Below are positions 10,201 through 21,395 of a DNA stretch of 64,000 nt, piece after piece (position 1 is the first letter of the stretch; each line of letters opens with the position of its first letter). Where the stretch lies: positions 6,800,140-6,864,139 of the forward strand of contig NC_050738.1 of the NCBI RefSeq assembly GCF_014529535.1, read 5' to 3'. The notes under the pieces were generated by a model. That model ran no database searches and was not told the DNA's origin. It saw only the letters and a list, made by a program, of their open reading frames with translations. Position numbers and translations under genes: made by a program. The stretch comes from Bradysia coprophila (Eukaryota > Arthropoda > Insecta > Diptera > Sciaridae).

Positions 10201-13200
10201 AGTCTAATGTATCAAAATTATGTAATAGTTTCCGAATCTAGTACTTGATTTGATCAAAACATTGTCGACCGATTGAAATAAAATCTTTTACTTCGTTTGT
10301 TTTAACGTGTATTTTGCTGAATAAGTCGACGTATACCAGATCTTAACTAATTTACGTCGTCATTGTCGATAACAGGTGAAAAATAGTCGTTCAAAAATGC
10401 AAAAAAAAACCGAATATTGTCGTGTGTTTTCTAATGAAATATTCTACACGTTCTACATGTTCTACACGAGTTTTCCATTTCATTTTTTGATGTTTGATTA
10501 ATAAGTAAGTTTGGTGCATCAGCGAAGGAATCCTCATAGTTTTCAAATTAAATTAATGGTAAACATACCGTCCTTAACATTCCAAATGTATCGTCGTTCG
10601 GTATATTGCTATCTCCGACTTTAAACGAGTTTTTAAGCTCCAAAATTGGTTCTTTGTATCCCCAAATAAACTCATGGGCAGTAAGTGTCTGTATTCAATT
10701 TGATTTTTCATTAAAATTATTATTTCAAATTTACGATCGAATCGAGTTCACCTTAAATGCTCTCGGTCCAGTGATGAGCAAATTCGCACCCATCTGCTTC
10801 ATTCGACCTTCGTTTCGAAGATATGCTGACGCTGTTAGGAATGCAATGTTAGGTAACGTGATTTTGTCGTATTGACGCCCTTTCGACTTTTCCGGCGAGA
10901 ATGTGTACGTCCGATTTTCCTTAAATTGATTTCAAATGGTCAAATGTCATAGGCGAAACAAAAATGTTCAAATCATAAATTAACTCCATTGACCCTAACT
11001 CACTCTGTATGAAATCGTGTAGTTGCCGTTAAATGTTACGTTGACCTTTCCAAATGTTTCTATGTAAGTGTACGGACCGAGATCTTCAACTTTCAGTTTT
11101 TTATCCAGACCCCTCATGTATCGGTCCGCATTTGTGTAGTTAAATAGATGTATTCGTAATTCAGGATTTAATGGTGGATTTGTCCACCATTTAAAGGCTT
11201 CTGAATTTTTTGTTAGAACTAGATCCTGGAAATAAAGTTTAGCTATTATGAAATAGAGATCGTCGTGATTGTGGACGTCAATAGCACCAAAAGAGTGTAA
11301 ATAACAGTAACGGAACAATAAGCGAATTAACATAATTCTATGGGCCATTGAAAAATCAATTTTAGCATAGCACTGTCAGTGCTATGGATTTAGCCGTTGA
11401 TTCGTTAGACATGCAAGTCGAAGCAATTTATTTTTTGTTACTTACAGATATGATAGAATTGTTGTACATATCGGTGAACCACATTACAAAAAATCCAGTT
11501 ACACTGCATAAAAATAGTATAAGAATTACGAAGAACACTGAAAAGTAAACAAATTTTCAATTGTTAGTCCTAGATAAATATTGTGTGTGATGCAGTGGCA
11601 TTCGCCTTTAAAATATCGATATGTGAACATGCTTCGACAAGCTAAAAATAATGTTTTATAGTGAGGTTCTATGCTTAATCTTAAGTACTTAGTCAAAGCG
11701 GAACATTACAGCAATTTTGATTGAATCAGAAAAAAATGTGTTCGAAACGTTTGATGTGGTAAGGTTACGTCTTTCATTTAATTTACTGATCTAAATGTTT
11801 GAAACAAAGTCTTTTACTTCAATAGTTTAACTTCTAGATGTTGTTTTGCTTGTTTGGATCCAATGAAACGGTTTTTCGGATATAATTTGTTTATTCCATG
11901 CATTCGGTCACACTGACCATCTTCAGGGCTATAAGCAAACATTTAGCTACATAAGACTAGATTACCCAAAACTCATCGTCAATTTTTTCGTAGCTGTCAA
12001 TAACAGATACCTAACCGTAGTTGCTGACATATGATAACATAATTGTAATTGTGTTGTATTGCTGGGGGATATGTCAATAGTTAAGAATTAACTTAGAAAA
12101 TTAGCTTTTCTTTTAAGTTGATTCATAACTCTTGGCATATCACCCCAGCAAGATAATGCAATTACTATTAGTGAACAATTTTCATGGGCAAGTAAACAGA
12201 CTATAGTCTATAGTACATTGTGCAGCGAGTTAGACATAGCACATAGCCGATGTGGGAACGTTGTTTCGTAATTGACAACTAGACAAGTACTGAAACAATA
12301 AAAAAACTGACACTGAAGCAAAAGTATCAATTTACACAGATGGTGCGTTGGATAGGTCCCATCCATTGTTTCCAATCACAACCATTACTTTTTTTTGTGT
12401 TACGTCCTCAGGACACCGACACTAGCGAAAACTGTTTACCTTTTGGCAAATTTCTAGCCTAAATTTGTGCGCAGGAATATTCGTTTTTTGATGACTTCTC
12501 TGAACCAAAATCTTTTTTTTTGAAAAAGTAAAACCATTAAAGCACAAACCAATTTTTCCTTTAAAAGTAACACATGCATGCTTTAATGGTTTTACTTTAA
12601 AAAAAAAAGAATTTGGTTCAGAGAACGAATATTTTTGCGCACAAATGTAGACTACTTTGCCAAGGGGTGAACAGTTTTCGCTAGTGTCGGTGCCCTGAGG
12701 ACGTAACACAAAAAACGAATATTTTTGCGCACAAATGTAGGCTAGAAATTTGATAAGGGGTGAGCGCTCTTAATCGCAAAAATTTATTCTCATATTGCTC
12801 GATTATGGATTTTAATTTTTATAGGTATATACGATCTGTGTGACGGTCATAATCAAAAATCAAATTATTCCATCAGTTAAAGTGACGTTTTAAACGTCAA
12901 ACGAAAATGAGCATGCGAAGTGGTCACAGAATCATTTATTTTTCCTCAATTCTATTAATGAACTAGAATTAAAGAAAATTGTGAGAATTTCTTAGATTTA
13001 TTTTCATTTGACGTTTAAAATGTCACTTTGACAGATGGAAATTCCATAATGTAATAGACTGATTTTTGATCACAACTGTCACAGCTAATCGGTGTTGAAT
13101 CATTTCCTCACGTGTTTGTCCTTTCCACGTACTTATAACATTTTACACATTTTTTTAAATATTAAGATAGTAGTAGCAACGTAGTGATCAGTTCCGTCAG

Positions 13201-14936
13201 AGCAATATCCTTGATAAACTTTCTGAACATAAACAATAATGATAATTGATTCGTTATACATGTGTGATTGATAACGATAGACCACCACAAAAAATTCTTT
13301 GAAACGCTTTTATGTTATTTAAGTATCAAATGAAACGTTAATCAATGACAGACCCCAGACCAATTTGCTTCTCGTAGTTAATATACGTAAAATAATTACA
13401 AACTGTAATACGAATAATATTTTAATGATTTTTTAAAATTAATTACAAAGATAATACGACTAGCGCAATAATTAATGTTATCAAGACCTCATGCCCTTTC
13501 AGCTTCACCACAGTGTGTAAAATGAATGATTGATAATATAATTTTCTAAGAAAATTTGTAACAAAAACTGACGTACAGATGATCGTCGCTGGGGAAAATG
13601 GAAAAAGTTAAGGTTTTACCCAAAAACTAATTTTACCTATACTGGTATGGGTTTGTTCCAAGGCTCTATTTCGCACGTGGAAATGACCTACTCCTCTATG
13701 TGTAATATACAACTGTCACCAACACACTCAAAACGATATGGTTTTCAATAATGTGATGTAATACTCGTGGTTGTTATAAATTTTGAGAAGAAAAAAGTAT
13801 TCAAAGTAGTCCGCCAAAAATTGCCCACAATTTAGAACGGCAAGCACACACTACAAGATATTACTTAAGCTAAAAACGTCAGTTGCGAATCCCCTGAAAT
13901 GTCAATTACGTGGAACATCGATTAAGCTTGGTAAAACAAAGCGCTCGTACCTGAAATAAATGAGGATCACAGCTGATCCATTTACCCTAATTCATGTGAT
14001 GTGATTTCCCATGATTCACGCAGTGATGTTCGAAATTTTCTGTCAAGGTAGATATAGTCTCAGGATTCAGTCAAGTCGGAGACCCTTCCCTTAAGATCAC
14101 TTAAACACAGACAAAGTTTAGTTAACTTGCAGTGCATTTGTTTCTTCACATCTATAGACGTTAATAGGAAATATCCCAAATGGTGCAAACTCTCTGGCAA
14201 AACTTGCAAAATTGTTGTCTACGATCAAGACAATTAGCAACGCAAAAAACCAGTTAATTCTATTTTACGAGATCAATGGGTCAAGTGTGGTCGATAACTC
14301 TTTTTCCGTTTGTAATACGAGTCACATGTAATCGAAAATCCATTTCGAAGATGAAATCATCCGAATAGTCATTTCAAAATGAAGCACTTGTCTGTTTGAC
14401 ACTCAAACTTTACATCTCATTATTTCGCTCCCATTCAAATGGCTGAGCGTGCACTATCTTTGTCTTCATCTTTCACATTTTATATTCAATTGAATTTAAA
14501 ACAAAAATTTATTGACTTGTTACAAGACTTGTTACTAACACTTTCGATTTAGGAGGTCATCGCAAATAACCCCCGTCAATTTTTTCTTTTCTTTTTGATA
14601 GCGTTTTTTCACTCAGACTTTTTTATCTGTTGAAGAATATAAATATAGAATTTTCGGCGCTAGTCAGGCCACTTTTTTTTTTTTAAACACAGACAACAGT
14701 AGAAACAAAAGCGACTTACCTATAAGGAATTTTGTCCTATCGTCTAACGTTTTTTGGGCCTGTTTATCTTGTTTATCTTTGTTAGAGATGGGGAAATTTT
14801 TGAATATTCCGCTAAATACACTAGGTTTCTCAACCATAACTATTGTTGCAGTTTGCTGACTCGGACAGTGAGTGACTACAGCGAGGTTGTAGTTGGTCTT
14901 TGGATTATTTGATTTGGTTAATTTTGAATCTTCCAT
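7296..14936 (-). CDS. CD36/SCRB-family scavenger receptor, 7 exons, 551 aa
   Basis: A two-pass membrane glycoprotein of the CD36 family, which in insects handles lipids, carotenoids, pheromones or corpse and pathogen uptake. Exons on the minus strand: 14720-14936, 11446-11537, 11004-11225, 10752-10919, 10569-10688, 7599-8190 and 7296-7540. All junctions are GT-AG and keep one 552-codon frame including the stop. A long polar N-terminus of about 72 residues precedes the first membrane helix (VFFVILILFLCSVTGFF). The ectodomain has the hallmark WW.NPP, GPYTY and RNGT..D..TIFTGEDD segments, several NXS/T sites and the paired cysteines of this family. The second helix is near the C-terminus. The ectodomain exons join without a gap. 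The N-terminal tail is unusually long, so the start could be misassigned. The 2.4-kb intron 8191-10568 contains the cefE-like gene on the other strand. Confidence 0.88.
8520..8680. repeat. Dispersed repeat B, copy 1
   Basis: Shares a block (GACGACAAAAATAATGACAA, ATATGGTCCTTTATAT and GAAGTACAAGATTTG in order) with 16140-16262 in the same orientation. It lies in the CD36 intron just upstream of the cefE-like gene. The element type was not identified. Confidence 0.6.
9263..10207 (+). CDS. cefE: Deacetoxycephalosporin C synthase-like 2-oxoglutarate/Fe(II) oxygenase
   Basis: In known producers this enzyme expands the penicillin ring of penicillin N to the cephem ring of deacetoxycephalosporin C, using O2 and 2-oxoglutarate. 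This is one uninterrupted exon of 314 codons, against 311 in the Streptomyces enzyme. Iron ligands are H184 and D186 (RMAPHYD) and H244 (APIHR). The 2-oxoglutarate contacts are R259 and S261 (RTS). Substrate-side residues R161, R163, M181 and T191 fall where the bacterial enzyme has them, and SYTDYSMCYSMG, GGQVKAP and FQDWIGGNY are close to bacterial cefE. There is no signal peptide, so it should be cytosolic. It lies antisense in a CD36 intron with no bacterial neighbours. A TATA-like GATATATAG at 9173 and AATAAA 70 bp past the stop suggest host expression. DAOC hydroxylase (cefF) or the bifunctional cefEF cannot be excluded. Substrate and activity are inferred. Confidence 0.93.
   Translation: MSKLLDSTIPIFSLADLQNGTRKEDFQRCLSEKGVFYLTDHGIQECEYQNFETTTIDFFSNASDQDRVELSNKNPATRRGFSGLESESTAKITATGSYTDYSMCYSMGVSNNVFPSTAFEQIWTKHFKNLDKLAKITATEVLQCNSVRATDFLLNCDPVLRFRSFPEVPENRCAENEPLRMAPHYDISIVTLINQTKCPNGFVSLQCNIDGVFVELPPLPNAFIVMCGAVASYLTGGQVKAPIHRVVAPSREQRVGSNRTSNVFFLRPGREFELTVKEAKACGLNIDADSVTITFQDWIGGNYRNLKTSEGETV
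10277..10282 (+). terminator. Polyadenylation signal of the cefE-like gene
   Basis: A canonical AATAAA lies 70 bp after the stop codon. This is a eukaryotic 3'-end signal, as expected for a transferred gene adapted to an animal nucleus. In such AT-rich DNA the hexamer can also occur by chance. Confidence 0.5.
12396..12715. mobile_element. Foldback element in CD36 intron 1
   Basis: Long inverted arms begin TTGTGTTACGTCCTCAGG and end with the matching complement. They continue through GACACTAGCGAAAACTG, AACGAATATT and AAACCATTAAAGCA to a central AT loop. The 95-codon frame across it is an artefact of the hairpin. A partial repeat of the inner arm follows to about 12765. Confidence 0.8.
12836..13084. 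mobile_element. Foldback MITE in CD36 intron 1
   Basis: Inverted arms of about 80 bp. The left arm includes CATAATCAAAAATCA and GTGACGTTTTAAACGTCAAA; the right arm has the complements in reverse order. The centre is AT-rich and non-coding. Confidence 0.7.
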
Positions 14937-17759
14937 TCTATTGTACAAAATATCACTTGCAAACAAAAAAAAAAAAGAACTCTTAACGTTCAAGCACCAA
15001 AACAATGAGGAAAATAATTTTTTGCACCAATTTTATCAATGTAGCACACGAGTATTTTGTAATGGTTTCTGTTGGTCAAAGCAAATGGCTAACTTTCCAT
15101 AATAGTAACGTTCATACTACAACCAACCGACTGCTACAAGCAAGACGAATGTTTCTGTGTTAACTAAAATTCTGTACTGAATCGGCCTGTAACTGCTCGG
15201 ACGTATCATTTTTCTTATCAATTCAATATGTAATGTTGTGTGTATTATAATAAACAAATCCACTTTTTTCTTTAACAATTTACTGTTATTGTGGTAGATG
15301 ATAAGATGATGTCGAAGAAGAATAATATTCGTGACGAATGTAACGAAAACATAAAGACACTTGCACCGTTCATCCCACTAGAGATTTTCGATTTTATAAT
15401 ACATCGAAATGCGTAATGAGGATCACTTTTTGTGAAAACTTTTCCGTATTAACACATATTTGATTCCATGTGTGTAGGTTTTCGTTGGCGAAGTTCGTAA
15501 TTTATTTGCAAAGTGTTGTTGCAAAACAGAATGATGGATCATAACAAGTATTCGAGTATGAGTGAGTATACGCATTATGACGTTGTCGTCTCTACTAAAT
15601 TCTGGGTCTAATTAGAAATCAGCTGAATCAGCACCAGCATTTGTCCCAAATGTCAACTCATTTCTCAGTTATCTCATCTACAGGTTCCTCACTTGACCTG
15701 ACTAAAGAGCCTTGTCTTCCTGCCAAAGGAAATTTTGTTTTAGGTAGATGCTATTTGCACCCAGGTGCACTGGAAATAGCTATTCTGCTAACTGGTGAGT
15801 AAATCAGGGGGTTTTGCGCTATATATGTTTGACACATCGTGTACACAAAACTTCACTTACTAACGTGTTAGCAACCAGATTTTATCTACTACTTGTGAAC
15901 TAACACACGATTCTTTCTTCACATGATCGTAGTACGTTTCTGTCAATTGCGTGCCCAAATACTTATATCTTGGCTATATACCATCATGTGTTACATAGAT
16001 TGGAGCATTGAAATTAGATTATTGCTGAAAACAATGGATATTTTCAACTTGCAGTAAATAAGAGCTATTTTTAAATTTGCCGATTGCTTGCCGTGTCGAA
16101 CCTTCTGAGCACTGACGTTTAAAATAAACGTGAAACATTAACCTGTCACGGCTTTTCATCTGTTATCGATAACGACGACAAAAATATTGACAAGCTCTGT
16201 GTCATATGGTCCTTTATATAGTTAAATTCATGTTTAAAAAAAATGAAGTACAAGATTTGATCTAACGAATCTAATTAAGTTATGAAGCTGGGGCCACTTA
16301 GTTACTCATTTCGATACCGTCAATACCGTTACATACCGTTCAATCTTTCGACAACCGCGTCTTTCACTGTTTTTTACTTTCAGCCCTACCTTTTTTCCAT
16401 TTTTCAAATAAATCAAATTGAATTGTTTACTTTACACCATCATCTCATTCAGTGCATTAATGTTGCATGTAACAACCATAATTGAAGTGCTACTAGTTAA
16501 CAATTTAAATATATTTCAAAGATAAGTAAACACACTTCTTCAGCCATAATTCACTGTCCATGTCATTCCGTTCTACGTTCTAGTTTCGAATATGTGACTT
16601 CTCTAATCAGTAAACAGTTTAAATGAGCAGTGCAACCCCAATTCGGTTATAAAATTGAGAATGGCATTTTAGTTGCAGAACAGAAATATACGGTTTTTGC
16701 TTCCCGTTTTGGAGCTACTATTACAGGTCCTATGCACACACGTAATCTCTTGACATTATTTTACACATAAGATGCATTTAAACCCAAAATATTGTTCGTA
16801 TTATCGTCAATAAGAGTGTAAGATAAAAACAACCACTTCACTTATATGTTGACTATAACTAAAAGCAAGTACTTTAGATTTCAGTTCCGTTATCAATTTC
16901 CATTCACAAAAATTGTCTGAAAGCATATCTATTGGATAAATCGTCTACCATATAGCCCAGCACCGAACAATTAAGTGCAATGTCTTTTCATTCTTACAAA
17001 ACTCACTTTTTAGTGGAATCATTTTGTACTATCCATATTGCTACGGTGTCTTGTAAAAGAAATGGTTGTATGTAAATGAAAACTTTCTTTACAACTGATT
17101 CAATAGAAATATATCAATGAACCTTATCTTATCTATAGCATAGTATGTGCATGTGTAGTGTGAACTTATAAATAATGCACTGAGCAGGACCGAACTAATT
17201 GTGGAAAATTACAAGAACTTTTAAATGTGAACGTTAATACAACAGTAACGTCTGGTAAATGTTGTATCTTAGAAAGATGTGTTGGACAAGTTTGAATTAA
17301 CATGTTATTTTAATTGTATTCTTAAAGATTAGTAACTAAATACCACCCTGGGCCTCACTTATATGTCTGCGGCGATTCAGTTCGTCGTTTTAATTAGGAG
17401 ACCATATTCAACATAAGTAGATTAGCAACAACGGATAATTGTAATGTTGTAAGAAAATTTCTTATTTCATCATGTGCTATGACACTTGCTACCTCTTAGT
17501 GAAATACCGTCAAGTCAACAGTTAAGATAGGTAATTTTTAATGAAAACAGTGTTACTAGAGCTATGCGGGTCGTTCGACATTTAATCCGAGCTCAGACCG
17601 AACGGAGTTTCATATGGTCGGACTAGATTTTCGCAGAAGTTAAAAAATAAAGTCGGGCCAATGTGGGATTCGAATATATAAAAGAAAAGATCTTCGGCAG
17701 TCCGAAAAATAGTTATTTATGACATCGAGTGAAAAGTACTTTGTTAGGCTTTAGATGAG
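14937..17759. other. Gene-free stretch upstream of the CD36 gene
   Basis: The CD36 promoter should lie here. No coding exon, RNA gene or clear element was recognised apart from dispersed repeat B at 16140-16262. Confidence 0.4.
16140..16262. repeat. Dispersed repeat B, copy 2
   Basis: The shorter copy of the segment at 8520-8680, in the same orientation and with several substitutions and a deletion in the middle. Confidence 0.6.
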
Positions 17760-17764
17760 TAATA

Positions 17765-17928
17765 CCAACGCACTTCAAGCATGAGTGGTACTTTAAATAG
17801 GGTACTGAAACTGGACAGTGTATCGAACACATTTTGGCACTGTAAAGAAATTCGGAAACTTTTTTCATACAAAGTAGTACTCTATTTGGCAGCTGTCATT
17901 AATAGCACTTTTGCTTGAAATTCGTTGG
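17765..17928 (+). mobile_element. MITE family A, best copy (164 bp)
   Basis: Complete copy with inverted ends CCAACGCACTTCAAGC at the left and the complement ending CGTTGG at the right. It is flanked by a direct TAATA duplication (17760-17764 and 17929-17933). Non-coding. Confidence 0.85.
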
Positions 17929-17933
17929 TAATA

Positions 17934-19652
17934 CACACCGTTAGCTTAATAATAGTATGTTACAGCTACATGAAGTATATAATGAGAGGTGTACGTCCGC
18001 GAGAGCTTGCCCGAATAGCTGTATTATATTTCATTCAAAAACGAGAGGTAATGTTAACCTTACTACACGGAGCCAAAACTTTACCTCAAGTTTTTGAATT
18101 AAATACCTTACTTGACAATGGGTAAAAAGATGTAAATGGTACTTCTAGTGTGCAATTTACCGATCGAGGCACAGCCGAGAATGATATTCTGTCGGTCTTT
18201 TAAATAACCAAGGCCTGTACATCTCTAAGTGTTAGTGGTTTAATTGAAAGCATGTCCTTTAGTTGTTGCTGAATGCACTTTTTTCTGGCAAATATGCTAT
18301 AGGTCATATTGATAAGAATAGCCTCAAATTTCGTTCACAAAGTTCTCAATACTACGAACTATTCAATATTTCATACCACATCCATCCTCCTATAGCATTT
18401 ACTTCTAATTTCAAATTCCACGGACAACATGAAAGAGGAATTGTATTCTCCATTCTAAAAATAAACTCCGTCTACCAACGTCTATTATGCTAAAGTTTTT
18501 TTTTTCCTACTTACGTTTAGAAAACATGTAAAAAAAGACATTTGCATTTTAGGCAAATTCATTTTCTAAATTGTAAACGAAGGATGTGGTATTTGCAAAT
18601 CATTTGGAAAACATATTCCTACCTTGTATATGAGTCTACCTAAAAAATACTAAAAAAATAGAAATGTTGCCAGTACCGTCCACAATAACGTATACGTTCA
18701 TTAATGAATAAATAAACAAAGCACAATGTTTGTTACTTTATTTTTAAACCGAACTTTTTCCACTGGAAACAGACGTAACTCGACTGTGTATACCTTCACC
18801 GAAACACAACATCCAATCAATATAAAATTCTGTTTTACTACTTTCCTTTCCAGAACAAAACATTCGAAATCAATTGCTATACGAGGAAAGGTTTCTCTAC
18901 ACACACACGCGAAAAAAAATGTCATATAAAATGTACCTACCTAATGCAGCCAGCCGGTATGATTTTTAGACTTGTACGAAGGGTGGCAGATAGAGCTCCA
19001 TGTGTACAATTAGCTTCATATATGATCGATACTAGATACATAGCCATAAGAGGGATGCTGCGATATAAGACTAGGCAGTTTGATGAGTCTGTCGCAGGTG
19101 AATCAAGGAACTCTAATCATGATTCAGTTCTTTCACTTATCCCTAACACATTTCAATTCGATGAACTTACTCGACCTATCGACAGATTGACATAGTAGAT
19201 TCTACTTTCGCTGCTAATACATTTTGGCCATCACATATTTATGTTCACAGAGAACATATTGTTTTTTGGGAACCGAATATGACCCCATAACTTTAGACTT
19301 TTTATGAGTTGTTGTGTATACCTGACCGGAATCGAGGATTTTTTTGTGAAACGTAAATTAAATCTTTTAAGAAAAATTGGTGTAGTGCAGCAGCAGCAGG
19401 TATAACATAATATATGCATGTTGTGACTCGGAAAATATACCGAAAAAACGATGATTGAAGAAGAGCTCGATCTATTTCCAATGGTTTTTCTTTTTAATTT
19501 TTCCGCTTGACTGACATCTTTTATCTCGAACATTTTCACGACTCTAAAGAGCAATAGTTATTTGTTAACTAAGTGGAGAAAATAGGAAATTTCACCGATG
19601 TGAACACAACATTTTCAACTTAGTGTTTAGCAAAATCCGCATTTTCGTCCAT
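17934..19652. other. Gene-free stretch
   Basis: No supportable exon on either strand; open frames here lack recognisable motifs. A GC-rich CGAGGC-GCCGAG core without long arms is at 18164-18180. Confidence 0.4.
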
Positions 19653-19965
19653 TTTCACGAAAATAAAACAGAGTGTTTTGGCATTCAGCCATTTTAGGTG
19701 AGAAAATAATCATTTTCTCACCCAATTTAGCTGAACCCGCCAGTTTAGTGAAGAAATTGATTATTTTCTCACCTAAAATGGCGCCTCTCAGAATGACAAC
19801 AAAACTCCATTTTCACAACGCTCCACAACGCTAGTGGACAAAATAGGAATTTTCGCATCGCTAGCATGAAAATTGATTTATCTGCTTACATTAGCATGTA
19901 CTATCTGTACATTGTGTCTATCAACGAACTGAACGTAATTGCACAACTCATTTTATCTGAACTGA
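19653..19965. repeat. Left copy of a 313-bp direct repeat flanking a LINE
   Basis: Nearly identical to 21082-21395, with one substitution and one single-base indel seen by eye. It contains its own inverted repeat (CATTTTAGGTGAGAAAATAA and its complement). It abuts the retrotransposon tail exactly, so it is read as one half of a very long target-site duplication. Confidence 0.9.
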
Positions 19966-21081
19966 TAGATAGATAGATAGGAGTTTTGGAGGGTCCAACC
20001 ATCGGTCGAACAGGAACCTGGATCTACGATCCTTTGTTCCAAGCTTCCTTTCCTTCGTTTATTGAAAACAAAAGAAAAGTTAAATTTTACATAGTTTGAC
20101 AACAAAATAGGTATTTAAAGTTAGCATTCCTGTAGAAATAGAGTCACAGTTTGAAAACAATTAAATTAATTAGAGTTAAAGTTAGATATAAATTGTATGA
20201 AATTCAAGTCAAAGTCAAAATCATAATCCAAATCACAGCCATGGTAGAATCGCATAGGGTTAAAGTCCAAAAGATCATGGGTCGTCTTCAACCATTACAC
20301 GTCGTCATTTGCCATACAGCATCGTATCGTATCCTGTCGCATACCTTTCAGCACGCAAACCTCTGGGTTCTCTTAAGGAAAGTGGCCAGATAGCTCATGT
20401 TGAAATTGCTGAGGAACAATTCTTCACCTTTGAGAGACGGTTTACCAAAGAAAGTATTCCTAATAGCCCTATATCTCCGGCAATTACCGATCACGTGCGA
20501 TCCTGTTTCATCGTCCAAACCACACAAACATCTGGGATTATCAGTATAACCGATATTAAAGAGATGCTTATTGAGATCGCAGTGGTCTGTCACTGCTTCA
20601 ACCACTCTCTTTATGTCAGATTTCCGAAGGCTTAACAGACTTTGGCTAACTTCAAGGCACGGATATTTACAGAACAATTTGGTGTGTTTGGCTCCCACGT
20701 ATTCATTCCAGACTTTCTTGTGTTCTTTTGCCAGCCACTTTTTCACTATATCCTTCCTCAATCTTTTTGATATGCCAAAAACCGGTTCTGGACCGACGAA
20801 ATTCATATCTGCTCCTTTTCCAGCAAGTTCGTCTGCCATTTCATTACCAGCCACCCCTTCGTGCCCTGGGACCCAAAGTACTGTGACTTTGTTGGAGTTT
20901 CCCAGTTGATTGAGAAGGTTTTTGCATTCGTAGACTGCTTTTGAACTAACCACTGGGGCACTAATTGCTTCAATGGCGGATTGACTGTCCGTACATATGT
21001 AAACCTCTTGGTTGGACACTTGATCGATTAGTTCTTTGTCACACAGTTCCGATATCGCAAACAGTTCAGTTTGAAAGACAG
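19966..21081 (-). mobile_element. 5'-truncated non-LTR retrotransposon (RNase H end)
   Basis: About 1.1 kb of the 3' end of a LINE with an RNase H domain, of the I/R1/LOA kind. The frame at 20348-21081 opens inside RNase H. It keeps the catalytic Glu (QTELFAI), Asp (CTDSQSAI) and the WVPGHEG.AGNEMAD block, but the first Asp is lost to truncation. A cysteine/histidine cluster (CLCGLDDETGSHVIGNCRRY) follows, as in such elements. About 380 bp of 3' UTR ends in CTAT repeats (TAGATAGATAGATAG on the plus strand). The frame has no stops, and the flanking repeats are almost identical, so insertion is recent. It cannot move by itself. Confidence 0.9.
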
Positions 21082-21395
21082 TTTCACGAAAATAAAACAG
21101 AGTGTTTTGGCATTCAGCCATTTTAGGTGAGAAAATAATCATTTTCTCACCCAATTTAGCTGAACCCGCCAGTTTAGTGAAGAAATTGATTATTTTCTCA
21201 CCTAAAATGGCGCCTCTCAGAATGACAACAAAACTCCATTTTCACAACGCTCCACAACGCTAGTGGACAAAATAGGAATTTTCGCATCGCTAGCATGAAA
21301 ATTTGATTTATCTGCTTACATTAGCATGTACTATCTGCACATTGTGTCTATCAACGAACTGAACGTAATTGCACAACTCATTTTATCTGAACTGA
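21082..21395. repeat. Right copy of the 313-bp direct repeat
   Basis: Partner of 19653-19965, starting TTTCACGAAAATAAAACAG and ending TTTTATCTGAACTGA. The LINE 5' truncation point touches its first base. Confidence 0.9.

Noticed and set aside
9263..10207. Bacterial contamination as the explanation for the cefE-like gene
   Set aside because: Exons of one animal CD36 gene with matching splice phase lie on both sides within 1.1 kb, and no bacterial gene is adjacent.
9263..10207. Isopenicillin N synthase identity
   Set aside because: The RMAPHYD, SYTDYSMCYSMG and FQDWIGGNY blocks and 311-314 residue length fit the expandase branch; IPNS is longer and has different motifs around the iron ligands.
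20151..20909. Plus-strand frames across the LINE at 19966-21081
   Set aside because: They are antisense to the intact RNase H frame and show no motif of their own.
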